Shown here piece by piece: positions 32,832-43,076 of a stretch of DNA of 64,000 bases; the first letter of the stretch is position 1, and every line of letters begins with the position of its first letter. A program made the translations under genes and the position numbers. Origin of the DNA: Candidatus Methanobinarius endosymbioticus (GTDB lineage Archaea; Methanobacteriota; Methanobacteria; Methanobacteriales; Methanobacteriaceae); the NCBI GenBank assembly GCA_003315655.1, contig NIZT01000025.1, positions 62,001 to 126,000 of the forward strand, read 5' to 3'. The notes under the pieces were generated by a model. It was not told the DNA's origin, searched no databases, and was given only the letters and a program-made list of their open reading frames with translations.

Positions 32832-33323
32832 ATGATAATAGAACTTTTGAAAGAAGAAGGATGTCCACCATGGGTAATTGAACATTCAATAGTAGTGTGC
32901 AAAAAAGCTAAAGAAATATCTAAACATTTTGATGTGGATCAAGATTTAATAGAGAAAGCTGCTTTACTCCATGATATTGGCAGATCTAAAACAAACAATA
33001 TTAAACATGCTATCATAGGAGCAGATATTGTTGTTGAACATGGATTCTCTGAAAAAGTCGCAACTATTATAGAAAAACATGTAGGATCAGGGATATCTGA
33101 AAAAGAAGCTATTGAACTAGGACTTCCAAAAAAAAATTATATTCCCAATACTATTGAAGAAAAAATAATTTCCCATGCAGATAATCTTATTAATAGAAGT
33201 AATGAAGTTAATATTGAATTTGTAGCTGAAAAATGGAAAAAATATAATGTAAAAAATCTTGAAGAATCCATTTATAGATTAAAAAAAGTTCATGAAGAAT
33301 TAGTTGGTAATTTTGAAAAATAA
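32832..33323 (+). CDS. HD-domain protein (TIGR00295 type)
   Basis: A 163-residue HD phosphohydrolase-like protein. Candidate metal ligands are H18 in EHSIVVCKKA, the H47-D48 pair in LLHDIGRSK, a later H (NIKHAIIGAD) and EKHVGSG. The family is widespread in methanogens; the physiological substrate is unknown, probably a nucleotide or a tRNA end. It is intact and monocistronic. Confidence 0.83.
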   Translation: MIIELLKEEGCPPWVIEHSIVVCKKAKEISKHFDVDQDLIEKAALLHDIGRSKTNNIKHAIIGADIVVEHGFSEKVATIIEKHVGSGISEKEAIELGLPKKNYIPNTIEEKIISHADNLINRSNEVNIEFVAEKWKKYNVKNLEESIYRLKKVHEELVGNFEK

Positions 33324-33380
33324 ATTTTAAACTAATAATAATCTAAATCAATATTGTCATTAATTTAATGAAAAACTATA

Positions 33381-33884
33381 TTAATAGACTGAGACTCTTG
33401 TAACACCTTTTATTTTTAAAAGTTTTTTTATAAGTTCTCCTGGAACATTCTCTTCTGTAATGATAGTCAATGTTGGACTTTCTTCTAGTTGAATATCAGT
33501 AGCATAAGCTTGTCTTATACTTATTTTTTCTTCTGAAATTAATTTACTAGCAACAGAAAGTATACCTATGTTTTCATCCCCAACTTCTATTTCTATTACT
33601 CCAAGTCCAAGATTTTTCGCTATATTTTTTAAAAGAGTTCCAGCTGGAAGAATATTTTCAAAAATATTTGCAAGTTTTTCATCGTTTAAAATAAAATCAG
33701 TAGTTTGTTTTACTGCTTTTCTATCAACATTAGCTGCATTAGCTAGTGCCATATCACTAATTTTTAAATCATTGCAATAAATTTTATGATCTTTTCCAGC
33801 TCTAAGACCTAATTCTATCATTTTACTAGCAACATTCATGCGTGCAGGATATTTTTCAAATTTATATTTCAATGATTCCCACAT
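33381..33884 (-). CDS. ACT-domain amino-acid regulator (COG2150 type)
   Basis: A 167-residue protein with an N-terminal helix-turn-helix-like segment (about 40-70: ISDMALANAANVDRKAVKQT) and a C-terminal ACT domain (about 95-167: GVIEIEVGDENIGILSVASK ... TLTIITEENVPGELIKKLL). ACT domains bind amino acids, and this archaeal family is predicted to regulate amino-acid metabolism. Its ligand is unknown. A GAGGTG ribosome site precedes the ATG. Confidence 0.8.
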   Translation of the reverse strand: MWESLKYKFEKYPARMNVASKMIELGLRAGKDHKIYCNDLKISDMALANAANVDRKAVKQTTDFILNDEKLANIFENILPAGTLLKNIAKNLGLGVIEIEVGDENIGILSVASKLISEEKISIRQAYATDIQLEESPTLTIITEENVPGELIKKLLKIKGVTRVSVY

Positions 33885-34017
33885 AAATTACACCTCAAAA
33901 ATCATAGAATCAAAAAATCTTTTAAAATATTATTTTAAAATAAATCTAAAGAAATAATTAGAAATTCTGAAGATATCATCTAAAATAATATATTTGAAAT
34001 TTCTTAAAAATAAAAAT

Positions 34018-34091
<74 letters not shown>

Positions 34092-34351
34092 TTATTTAAT
34101 ATATGAATATACTTTAATTAATCATGAAATTAGATAAATAAAATTAAAGTTAGACAAAACATTTAAATTTTATCATATATAATATTTTCGATTCATTATC
34201 CAATAATATATAAATTTTGAATAGGTTATAAATAATTTTATTAATAATGTATTTTATTTTAAAATAATTTAAAAAATATTAAATTGTATAAAAATATAAA
34301 ATTTACAAAATTTATTTTATACAATAAAATATTAATTAAAATAGTAAAAAT

Positions 34352-34648
34352 TTAATTAGTTGGTTTTTTATTTATCATTTCGTTAATAGAATCTGCCATT
34401 GCATGCCCTTCGATAATGATTTCAGTATCTTCGATTCCATCGACAGATAAAGCTTGAGATTTTGCATCAGCAGCCATACGAGCTACACTCATACAACCAG
34501 GATTGGTAGGCTTAATAACAATTTTTGCAGTTGTACCATCAATATCGATACTTTGCACAATTCCCATTTCCACAATGCTAACTCCCATATGCGGATCATT
34601 AACTTTAAAAACAGCCTCTTTTACATTATTTGCTAAATCTTCTGACAT
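34352..34648 (-). CDS. MIP18/DUF59 iron-sulfur cluster assembly protein
   Basis: A 98-residue DUF59-domain protein (SufT/MIP18 family) that aids maturation of iron-sulfur proteins. The family core IVEMGIVQSIDIDG and the conserved Cys in PTNPGCMSV are present. I choose the ATG at 34648 (MSEDLANNV) because the in-frame codons just upstream (ATGAGG) supply the GAGG ribosome site; the longer version adds four residues. It is complete and single. Confidence 0.85.
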   Translation of the reverse strand: MSEDLANNVKEAVFKVNDPHMGVSIVEMGIVQSIDIDGTTAKIVIKPTNPGCMSVARMAADAKSQALSVDGIEDTEIIIEGHAMADSINEMINKKPTN

Positions 34649-34660
34649 AGTATTCCTCAT

Positions 34661-34983
34661 TTTTAGTGTTTAAAAGTGTAAATTATAAAATTGATTTATA
34701 GTCATCTATTACACTAGTTTAATATTTAAATTGAAATTAATTATAATGATTTTACTTATTTTTGCACTTACAAAAATAATCATATCAACATTATGTTTAA
34801 GTTATATTTATAGATAGTTATTTTATTCTCATGAATATATATTAAAGAAAATAAAAATAATAAAATACATATAAAATAATTATTTTAATAATATATAGTA
34901 ATAACTATAATAATAAAAAAATCTAATGATAAGAAACATGATAATAATTAATAAAACAGTTCAAAATAAATTAAAGTGTAATA
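34661..34983. other. AT-rich intergenic region
   Basis: About 320 bases between the DUF59 start and the 3' end of the ArcS-like gene. No gene or RNA structure was recognised. Confidence 0.4.
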
Positions 34984-35892
34984 TTATTTCTTTCTATCAT
35001 TTATACGTACAGCTACTCCATTAGATAATGTTTCCATTTCTTCTCCATTTAAAACTGCTTTTCCAACACCCACTACTTCTCCATTTTTAACAACTACTAC
35101 TTCATCATTAGGAATTATATTCTTATCTGCTTTTTCAACACCAGGAGCAAAAAGAGTATTAGTTTTAAGTTCAAAATCTATCTCTACAATATGAATGCCC
35201 AAATCATTCAAAATATCCCCCCCAGCTAAACGTATGGAAAAGAAACCAGCTCCCCTATTTAAAAGAGCTATTTGTTTACTTTTTGTGAAAATACGTCTGT
35301 AATACATCCCTTTAGCTATTGTATCATCTGAAATAAATTTATCTCCATTATGACCAAATTGATATATAGCTATAGATCTAAGTTCATTTAAATGACGTTC
35401 TTTACCTTTAACTTTCTTATATTTTTTTAATTCCATTCGAAGATTATATAATGAATCATTGGAAGTAGGTCTACTTTCAATAGCAGTGTATGAAACATCG
35501 TCTAAATATTCTCGGCAAACTTCTTCATATCCACCTGAAACATTAGCTATTACATCTTTATCTTTAACATAATTTTTGAGAAGTTCTCCAGCTAATTTTT
35601 TTTCTTCAAAACTCCAATCTCCTGATACCCCTACATCATAAGATTGTATTGGAAAAGTATTTTCCATTTCACGAGGACATATTCCAAAAGGAGAGGTTAA
35701 AATAAGTTCTTGATATCCTTTTGTAACTCTTCTAAATTTTTGATGAGATTTAGAATTTGAATATGGTTTTTTCATACTACATGGAAGAACAACAACTACA
35801 TCACCTATCGGATTCATAAGTTGCATCCTCTCTCTCCATCGATGAGCTTCTGGACGATATAATGATTCTTCATTAGAACAGATCACTTTCAT
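34984..35892 (-). CDS. ArcS-like protein (DUF5591 and PUA), short form
   Basis: A 302-residue protein carrying the archaeosine synthase motif PCx3KPYx2Sx2H in LPCSMKKPYSNSKSH (about 38-50). A C-terminal PUA domain (about 225-300: FAPGVEKADKNIIPNDEVVV, GVGKAVLNGEEM) binds tRNA. Full ArcS turns preQ0 at tRNA position 15 into archaeosine (with lysine and a radical SAM partner in many archaea) and has an extra N-terminal TGT-like half. That half is absent here and was not found nearby, so either the enzyme is split with another locus supplying the rest, or this is a shortened paralogue. The frame is intact. Confidence 0.75.
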   Translation of the reverse strand: MKVICSNEESLYRPEAHRWRERMQLMNPIGDVVVVLPCSMKKPYSNSKSHQKFRRVTKGYQELILTSPFGICPREMENTFPIQSYDVGVSGDWSFEEKKLAGELLKNYVKDKDVIANVSGGYEEVCREYLDDVSYTAIESRPTSNDSLYNLRMELKKYKKVKGKERHLNELRSIAIYQFGHNGDKFISDDTIAKGMYYRRIFTKSKQIALLNRGAGFFSIRLAGGDILNDLGIHIVEIDFELKTNTLFAPGVEKADKNIIPNDEVVVVKNGEVVGVGKAVLNGEEMETLSNGVAVRINDRKK

Positions 35893-36090
35893 GATAATAT
35901 TTCCATTTTTATAATATTTTATATTTTAGTAGGATAAATCAATTTTAATTATAAATATTTTTAACTATATAATCTTTTTATTAATATATAATTTCATTTT
36001 TATCTTTATAGCTTATAGTTATATTCTATAAATTAATTTTATAATTATTATATTAATATTATAAATTATATTAATTGATTATTATATTAA

Positions 36091-37913
36091 TTAATCATAT
36101 CTATTAGGATCTGTTTCAACATCAACCATAACTGGACCTTCAACAGCAAAAGCTGTTTCAATAGTCATTTTAAGTTCTTGAGATGTTGCAGCTTTAAGGC
36201 CAGTAGCTCCACAGCTTTCCTCATATTCTCTAAAGTCACAATTATAAAGATCAGTATTCCAATTTGGATATTTTTCATTTTTTTGCTCAGACATTATCAT
36301 TTCAAGTTCATGATTGTTAAAAACAAATACTTTAATAGGTAAATTATATTTAACTGCTGTTAAAAAATCTCCCATTACCATAGCAAATCCACCATCACCA
36401 GTTATACAAATTACTTCTTTTTCAAGGTTAATAATTTGTGCAGCTAAAGCAGGAGGAAGACCAAAACCCATTATAGCTGAATATCCAGACATTAAAATTT
36501 CTTGAGTATTTTTCATTGGGAAATTTTTTCCCACCCTCCAACCATTTTCACCAACATCAATAGCAATAATAGCATCATCATCTGCATAAGAAGAAAGTTC
36601 TTTCATTATAAAAGGATATTTAAGAGGGAATTTAATAGGGTCTTCTTCATCTTCTAAAATATCATTCCATTTATTTTTTAAATCATTAATTTCAGATAAA
36701 TAATCCTTTTTATCAGATTTTTTCACATTTTTCAATATATTAGGAACTATTTCACCACTATTACCAATAGTACTCAAATTAATAGGATGTTTTTTACCAA
36801 ATATCATAGGATCAGTATCCATTTGAATATCTGGTCTGTTTGGAAGATTAGTATTATTTGAACATGAACAATCAATAATTATAAGAAGATCAGAACTATT
36901 AGTAAGTTTTCTAGAAGCTAAAGTTCCAATTCCACCAACATACAACGGATAATCATTGTTCATAACACCCTTACCCTTAAATGATGTAACTACGGGAGAT
37001 GAAATCTTTTTAGAAAGCTCTTCAATATCTTTTTTATTTTCAAGAGCTCCCCATCCTGCAACAATAACAGGACGTTTTGCATTATCTATCATTTTTACCG
37101 CTTCATCAGTAACATTATCAGGAGCAGTACTAGACAATGTTGCAATTCTCCCCTCAATATCTAAAATTTCATCATCACACTTTTCTTTTTGAATGTCTGC
37201 AGAAACTGAAAGATGAGAAACATCTTTTTCAATTAATGCATGAAGAATAGGTAAAGTAGTGAGTCTAGTTGTTTCATCAGGATGAGTTATCATTTTATTA
37301 AATACTGAAATCGCTAAAAATAATTCTTGTTGGTTAATTTCTTGAAATGCTCTCGTACCAATAAGTTTTCTTTCAACATGACCAGTTATAGCTAAAATAG
37401 GAGATTTGTCTTGTTTTGCATCATAAAGACCTATAGCTAGGTTAATTGTTCCAGGACCAGCTGTTGTAAGACAAGCAGCAATATTTCCTGTTAATTTACC
37501 GTAAGCTGAAGCCATAAGTGCAGCTGTTTGCTCATGTCTAACTTGATAATATTCAATATCTTTATTTTTACGAACTGCATCCACGATTCCTAATGAAGAA
37601 GTTCTTGGTATTCCAAAAACATATTTAATTTCCCAAGCTACCATCTGTTCAACAAGAACATCTGAAACAGTTTTGAATGATTCTTCATGAAATGAAGATT
37701 TTTTTTGTTAGATTCATTAGTGACAGTATCTTCAGAATTTTGATTTTTTCCACTATTTTCATTTGTATTAGAAATTTTTTTAATTTTAATAAACATACCT
37801 TTACTAGCATTACATACTGGACATTTCCAAAGATCAGAAAGATTTTCAAAGGTTTTTTATTCTTTTGATTCATCGTATATATAATTACATACTTTACATC
37901 GATATTTTGACAT
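36091..37913 (-). pseudogene. Rubredoxin fused to a TPP-dependent (acetolactate synthase/pyruvate oxidase-like) enzyme, 5' part disrupted
   Basis: The large open piece (36091-37644) encodes a thiamine-diphosphate enzyme. The catalytic Glu is in YYQVRHEQTAALMASAYG, the TPP/Mg2+ motif is GDGGFAMV ... FNNHELEMI, and the central domain is PVIVAGWGALE. Upstream from the ATG at 37911-37913, after a GGGG ribosome site, lies a rubredoxin: YRCKVCNYIYDESKE and LWKCPVCNASKG, with both CxxC pairs. It is joined by a Ser/Asn-rich linker to the missing first strand of the TPP enzyme (FKTVSDVLVEQ). Two lesions separate the parts: a TAA at 37857-37859 in the rubredoxin loop and a shift in an eight-base A run (T8 on this strand, 37699-37706). 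Restart at an internal ATG might give a shortened TPP protein. The reaction is unknown. Confidence 0.75.
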
Positions 37914-38347
37914 ATAATCCCCTCTCATTGTTATTAACTTTTTAGTTATATTTAATATGATTTTTATTTTATTTAAATTCTTTTAATTTAGTAATTCTAT
38001 TAAAATATATTATATAAGTTATTAATTAGATTTTATCTTTAAAATATATCTTTAAAGTTAAAATAAACATATTAAAAATTGTTGAAACTAATTTAATTAA
38101 AAAAAATAGATAATAAAAATATATAACTAATATACTTAAATTAAATAATAAAATAAAAAATAATAAGAAAAATAAGCATGAAATTATAAAAATTATAAAA
38201 AATAATATAAAAAAAAGTATCCTATCTAACAATAGATAGTTAAAAATGAATATACAATAAATTATAATAAATGAAAATAAATAGATAAAATAATGTAAAA
38301 TAAGCTAAATTAAATTAAATTAAGATAGATTAAGACAAATGAAAAAT
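37914..38347. other. AT-rich gap upstream of the TPP gene, 3' of hypC
   Basis: About 430 bases. Apart from the hypC terminator-like hairpin near 38222, the sequence is A/T homopolymer-rich with no supported gene. Confidence 0.45.
38209..38239 (-). terminator. Hairpin plus T-run downstream of hypC
   Basis: On the minus strand a 6-bp stem CTATCT/AGATAG with loop ATTGTT (38222-38239) is followed after a few bases by eight T (38209-38216). It lies about 110 bases past the hypC stop, a plausible transcription end. Confidence 0.4.
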
Positions 38348-38611
38348 TTATTTATCAGCTGCTGCCTGAAATTCTTTATCTTCTTCATCTAAAATATCTA
38401 AAAGCTCATCCCATGCTTCCAAAGATTCTTTAGCAGCTTGATCATCTATCACTTCAATAGCATAACCTGCATGAACAAGAACATACTTTCCTTCCTCAAT
38501 TTCATCAACAAGATCTAATTTTACTTGTTGTTTAACTCCACCGAAATCAACAAATCCAATTTTTTCTTCTTCTCTAATTTCGACAATTTGAGCTGGTGCT
38601 GCAATACACAT
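38348..38611 (-). CDS. hypC: Hydrogenase maturation chaperone HypC
   Basis: An 87-residue HypC/HupF chaperone that carries the Fe(CN)2CO precursor to [NiFe]-hydrogenase large subunits. The start is the ATG at 38609-38611, giving the obligatory MCIAAPAQIV with Cys2 at the N-terminus. A TTG two codons upstream would bury that Cys and is rejected. FVDFGGVKQQVKL and YVLVHAGYAIEVID are family hallmarks. GGAGAGA precedes the start. It implies hydrogen-dependent methanogenesis. Confidence 0.95.
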   Translation of the reverse strand: MCIAAPAQIVEIREEEKIGFVDFGGVKQQVKLDLVDEIEEGKYVLVHAGYAIEVIDDQAAKESLEAWDELLDILDEEDKEFQAAADK

Positions 38612-39053
38612 ATTCAATCATCTCTCCTAATAATTTAAATAAAAATGAAATAATAACAATAAACTGACATAACATAATATATCATAAAATTATCTATATA
38701 AAATACATATTATTAATTTAACACAATATTTTTAATGAATATAATTTTAAATTAAATGAATGATAGTCAATATACAATAGAATAATTATTGATTTTTAAA
38801 TTATATATAATTAATGAAATTAAATAAAAATAATTTAATATCTATATATTATTAGTTATTATTAGTATATTACTTAATAATAAATAATAAAATATTGAAT
38901 ATTATTAATAATAAATATGAAATAGATAATAATTAAAAATAATTGATGAAAAAATAATAGAAATTATAAAAAATTCAATATTTAATCAAAACAAAATTAA
39001 GATTTAAATTAAGATATTTAAAAGAAATTATACATGATTTGAAGGGTGAAAAT
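38612..39053. other. Divergent AT-rich intergenic region
   Basis: About 440 bases between hypC and the FAD oxidoreductase, which are divergently transcribed. Only A/T-rich low-complexity sequence is visible. Promoters for both genes should lie at the two ends. Confidence 0.4.
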
Positions 39054-40460
39054 ATGAAAAATATTATAATCGGAGCAGGGCCTGCAGGAAGACTAGCTGG
39101 ATTAGAATTTGGGAGATTAGATGAAGAAGTTTTACTTATAGAAAAAAATAATCTTGGAGGAACTTGTTTAAATGAAGGATGCATGGTTATATGTGCATTT
39201 AATGATATAGCTAGATTTTTAAATAATAAAAAACAATACGAAAATTTAGGATTAATAAAAGGAGATATAGAATTTTCCTATGAAGAAATAACCAAAAAAA
39301 TCATTAAAACACAAGAAATAATACATAAAATAGACCATGAAGAAAATACATCATTGAATAATGAAATTGTATATGGAGAAGCTAAAGTTAATGATAATGA
39401 AGTTACTGTCAATGGCGAAACTTGGAGTTATGAAAATCTATTGATAGCTACTGGAGCAAAACCATTTATTCCAAATATTCCAGGTAAAAAATATGGTATA
39501 ACAAATAAAGATATCCTAAAAATAAAAAAAGTACCTGAAAAATTGAATATTTTAGGAGGAAGTATAATATCTGCTGAAATTTCAAACGTTTATTCTTCTT
39601 TAGGAAGTGAAGTGAGTATAATAGCTAGATCCGGATTTTTAAAGGAACTTGAACAAGAAATCAAAGAATATGTGGTTAAAAAATTACTTAAAAATGTAAC
39701 AGTATATGAAAATAAAGACCCATTAGAGATCAAAAAGAACAAAACTTTGATAAAAAATAAAGAAAATAAAAGTGAGGAAAATTTTGATAGTTCAAAAGAT
39801 GAAGAGATAACAGAATTAGAAGGAATAACATTCATAGCAACAGGAAGATCTCCAAATTCAAATATTGCTGAAAATATTCTTAATTCTAATGATTTTGATA
39901 AAAAAGGAGCCATAAAAGTTAATGATATGATGCAAACTAGCAAAGAAAATATATATGCAGCTGGTGATGTGATTGGAGGAATAAATTTAACACCAGTGGC
40001 TAGAATGGAAGGCATATTAGCTGCTAGAAATATGGCTGGTTATTTACATAAAATTGACTATAATAATATCCCTCAGTCAATTGTTTTAGATATGGATCTT
40101 AGTTTTGCAACAAATAAATCTCAAAACTCAAATAATAAAGCTAATAAAGATAAAGAAAAACAAAACAAAGTAACTAATAAAAATAAAGAAAATGAAGAAA
40201 ATAATGATGTTTTAGTTCCAGGTTCTGCAGGCCCAGGTGGTTTTTGGAGGTTTTTAACACAGGATACAGGAATGACTAAAGCATCATTTGATTCTGAAGG
40301 ATTATTAGAATCCATATCTGCAATTTCACCATCATCAGTCAGTGATGTTGCTTATTTATCTTATTTAATGAGAATTGGAGAAAATATAGAGAATTTTGAT
40401 AAATTTATTGAAATTCATCCATCTACTGATGTTTTCTTCCAAATAATGAAATATATGTAA
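39054..40460 (+). CDS. FAD-dependent pyridine nucleotide-disulfide oxidoreductase (dihydrolipoamide dehydrogenase-like)
   Basis: A 468-residue flavoprotein. GAGPAG (7-12) binds FAD, CLNEGC (38-43) is the redox-active disulfide, with a third Cys at 47 (MVICAF). GGSIISAEI binds NAD(P)H and YAAGDV is the second FAD motif. The start is the ATG at 39054 after GGGTGA; the TTG 15 bases upstream is rejected. Two Lys/Asn/Glu-rich inserts (about 240-255 and 355-380) interrupt the fold and look like expansions. The C-terminal dimer-interface segment HPSTDVFFQIM is altered from the usual HPT...E form. The next gene, an FmdE-like protein now broken, was probably co-transcribed. The natural substrate is unknown. 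Confidence 0.83.
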   Translation: MKNIIIGAGPAGRLAGLEFGRLDEEVLLIEKNNLGGTCLNEGCMVICAFNDIARFLNNKKQYENLGLIKGDIEFSYEEITKKIIKTQEIIHKIDHEENTSLNNEIVYGEAKVNDNEVTVNGETWSYENLLIATGAKPFIPNIPGKKYGITNKDILKIKKVPEKLNILGGSIISAEISNVYSSLGSEVSIIARSGFLKELEQEIKEYVVKKLLKNVTVYENKDPLEIKKNKTLIKNKENKSEENFDSSKDEEITELEGITFIATGRSPNSNIAENILNSNDFDKKGAIKVNDMMQTSKENIYAAGDVIGGINLTPVARMEGILAARNMAGYLHKIDYNNIPQSIVLDMDLSFATNKSQNSNNKANKDKEKQNKVTNKNKENEENNDVLVPGSAGPGGFWRFLTQDTGMTKASFDSEGLLESISAISPSSVSDVAYLSYLMRIGENIENFDKFIEIHPSTDVFFQIMKYM

Positions 40461-40489
40461 ACAAAAAATAATAAGAAAAAGGTAAAAAT

Positions 40490-41079
40490 ATGAAAAGTTT
40501 TGAAGAAGTTACAGAATTTCATGGTCCTTCTTGCCTAGATCAGCTGTAGGATATAAAGCTGCTAAAATAGCTGCAAATATTTTAAACATTAATTTTTCAA
40601 AAGATGAAGAAATTGTAGCTATTGTGGAAAATGATAACTGTGCAGTAGATTCCATTCAAGTAGTTCTTGGATGTACATTTGGAAAAGGCAATTTAATATT
40701 TAAAGACTATGGAAAAGGAGTTTATACAGTAATAAATAGAAATATGAATAAAGCAGTTAGATTAGCTATGAAATCAACTTTTGATCCTATGAAATCAAAT
40801 CCTAAATTCATGGAATTGAAACAAAAAGAAAAGAAGGAACAATAACTAAAAATGAAGAAAAAAATTTAAAACAAATAACACAAGAGATTTGTAAGAGTAT
40901 TGTAAATGTGAAAGCTGATGAAATATTCAATATAGGAGAAATTAATAGTCCTGAACCAGAATAAGCAAATATTTATAAATCTATAGTTTGTGATAACTGC
41001 CAAGAACTAACTGCAGCATAGAATAAACAATTATAACGATAAAATGCTTTGTATTCCTTGTTATGAAAAATTAAAATAA
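40490..41079 (+). pseudogene. FmdE family protein, broken
   Basis: FmdE-like proteins contain a metal-binding N-terminal domain and often a C-terminal zinc finger. Here MKSFEEVTEFHGPSC begins correctly, but a lost base near 40535 shifts the frame. The longest piece then reads SAVGYKAAKIAAN, ENDNCAVDSIQVVLGCTFGKGNL and YTVINRN. Further lesions near 40835-40845, in-frame stops near 40962 and 41020, and a final frame reveal the zinc-finger pairs CDNC and CIPC before the TAA at 41077-41079. It directly follows the FAD oxidoreductase gene. It was not the essential Fmd/Fwd catalytic subunit. Confidence 0.8.
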
Positions 41080-41146
41080 AATAATAAAAATTGGATAAAA
41101 AAGATATAAAAAATATATAAAAAAGAATAAACAAGAGAATTTAATT

Positions 41147-42274
41147 TTATTTATTTTTAGATTCTTTGATGATTATTTCAGCTACATTATCTCCAGCTGA
41201 AAGAACTTCTTTACTATATTTTTTAGTCTTAGATTTAATTTCATTTAAGTTAACTATAGTTTCTTCTATTTTTTCATTTAAATTTTTTAATTCTGATTCT
41301 ATTACAGCACCAGGAAATATTCCCGCCATATTATGATATCTTCCATATTTTACTCTTGTTAGTGCAATTGCTGGAAGTTCACATGCCATTGCTTCTTGAA
41401 TCATTACTCCATCATCTGTTAAAACAGCGAAATCAATTAACTCATAAAGATCTCTTATCCAATTAATATAACCTAGGTTGATGAATTTTTTATGATTTAT
41501 TAAATCTAAATAAGAATCTTCTAAAGGAACACCAACTAATAAAATATTATATCTTTCTGCTAAGTCAGATAACTTAGGATCAGTAGCATTAGCTATTCCT
41601 TTTGCCATCATTTCAAATAATGATGAACCTGAAGAAAATAAAATACTAGGTTTGTTTTCATCAAAGATAATTTCTTCATAATTTTCTTTACTGTTTTCAT
41701 TATTTTTTCCTTTAACGCTTTCATTAATTGTTTCTTTTATCTTTTTTAATGCATTATCTTTATCCCCTTTTGTAAGACCTGGAGTAAGTGGAAAAAACGA
41801 TTTATGAAGATTCTTAGGAATAATATCTGATCTAAAAAGTTGAGCTTCTGGAAGAACAATACAAGTATTTAATCTTGTGCAAACTTTTGTATCTGTAGGA
41901 GTATCTATAATTCCAACAGCAGGAACCCTGGCTAATTTAGCTGCAACACAGCCAATAACAGCTCCTCCCCCAATAATACCAACTACTACATCTACATTCA
42001 ATTTTTTTATTAAATTTCTTGTTTGAAATGCTGCTTTTATAGTTTTAAAACCAGCTTTAATTGTAGCTGATTTAGTAGCTGCATGTCCACCAGCTTGAGG
42101 TACAGGAACTTTATGCCACTTATAATCATTATTTTTAAAAAGTAATCCAGGAGCGTTAGTATCTAACGCAATTTCACAATTTACACCTTTTTTTTCTAAA
42201 GCTCGGATAATATTTAATGCATTTACTGCATCTCCTCCCATTCCTCTTCCAGTTATAACAACTAAAGCCTTCAT
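41147..42274 (-). CDS. MurG-like GlcNAc transferase (pseudomurein or glycan synthesis)
   Basis: A 375-residue GT-B glycosyltransferase of the MurG/UGT type. The N-terminal Gly loop is ITGRGMGGDAVNAL, then VVVGIIGGGAVIG and LARVPAVGIIDTPTD. The C-terminal nucleotide-sugar half has SILFSSGSSLFEMMA and DDGVMIQEAMACELPAIALT. Methanobacteriales have MurG-like and MraY-like proteins thought to build pseudomurein; the MraY-like gene lies 0.8 kb upstream on the same strand. A Lys/Asn-rich insert (about 190-205) sits between the halves. The protein is complete. Confidence 0.83.
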   Translation of the reverse strand: MKALVVITGRGMGGDAVNALNIIRALEKKGVNCEIALDTNAPGLLFKNNDYKWHKVPVPQAGGHAATKSATIKAGFKTIKAAFQTRNLIKKLNVDVVVGIIGGGAVIGCVAAKLARVPAVGIIDTPTDTKVCTRLNTCIVLPEAQLFRSDIIPKNLHKSFFPLTPGLTKGDKDNALKKIKETINESVKGKNNENSKENYEEIIFDENKPSILFSSGSSLFEMMAKGIANATDPKLSDLAERYNILLVGVPLEDSYLDLINHKKFINLGYINWIRDLYELIDFAVLTDDGVMIQEAMACELPAIALTRVKYGRYHNMAGIFPGAVIESELKNLNEKIEETIVNLNEIKSKTKKYSKEVLSAGDNVAEIIIKESKNK

Positions 42275-42322
42275 ATTATCTTTTCACCAATAAATAACTA
42301 AATAAATATAACTAATTAACTA

Positions 42323-42866
42323 TTATTTTATCCAAATAACCTCATTATTTCTTATAGGATTTCTTTGATTATCTGAATCTTTATATCCTAATGTAATACC
42401 ATATAATAGAACATACCCTTTAGGAATTCCAAGCTTTTTTGAACTTTCTGGATCTTCAAAATAAGCTCTGATTAAGCCAAACCAGCAAGCTCCAATATCC
42501 AACCCTTCGGCTGCAAGAAGAATGTTTTCAATAGCAGCACTACAATCTGCTTGATTATTGGAAGCAAATTCTTTTCCTGAAACTATAATGACTGTAAGAG
42601 CATTATGAAGTATATTTCTTCCACTTTTTGATACTGATTCTAAAAAATCATAACCAAAGAAGCCATATTTTTAATGCATATCATTCATTTCATTTAGAAA
42701 ATCTTGATCTTGAATTATTGTAAAATGCCAAGGTTGTTCTCCTATTGCGGTAGGAGCCATGATTCCCGCATTCACGATTTTTTTAATTTCTTCATCTTTT
42801 AATTGATTTTTTTAGTATGTTCTAACACTTCTACAATTATTTATAACAATCAAACACGTCTTTCAT
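42323..42866 (-). pseudogene. Nitroreductase family protein, broken
   Basis: An FMN-dependent nitroreductase remnant. From ATG 42864-42866, MKDVFD begins, but the region RRSVRTY is scrambled by shifts near 42845 and 42810. The body then reads IVNAGIMAPTAIGEQPWHFT up to an in-frame TAA near 42673 (MNDMH then stop). It continues in frame with GRNILHNALTVIIVSG, ADCSAAIENILLAAEGLDIG and ACWFGLIRAYF to the natural TAA at 42323-42325. Three lesions, including a substitution-type nonsense codon, inactivate it. Confidence 0.85.
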
Positions 42867-43076
42867 AAAATTTACATTTATATGATCTATAATTTTGTTT
42901 TATATATGTTATAATTTATATAATTAAATTTATTGCAAAATTTAAAACTATTAACTAAATTATATAATGAAATAATGAAATAATAAATAAATTTATAGAT
43001 AAATATTAAATAAATATTAATAAAATATTAAATAAATCATTAAATAGAATAATTAGAATAAAAATTGATGTTTTGA

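Noticed and set aside
37695-37710. Programmed frameshift in the rubredoxin-TPP gene
   Set aside because: An A8 run could slip, but an independent TAA upstream in the rubredoxin domain would still stop translation.
38026-38232. Hydrophobic 68-codon minus-strand frame
   Set aside because: It is Ile/Phe/Leu-only sequence from an A/T-rich spacer, without a ribosome site, and contains the hypC terminator region.
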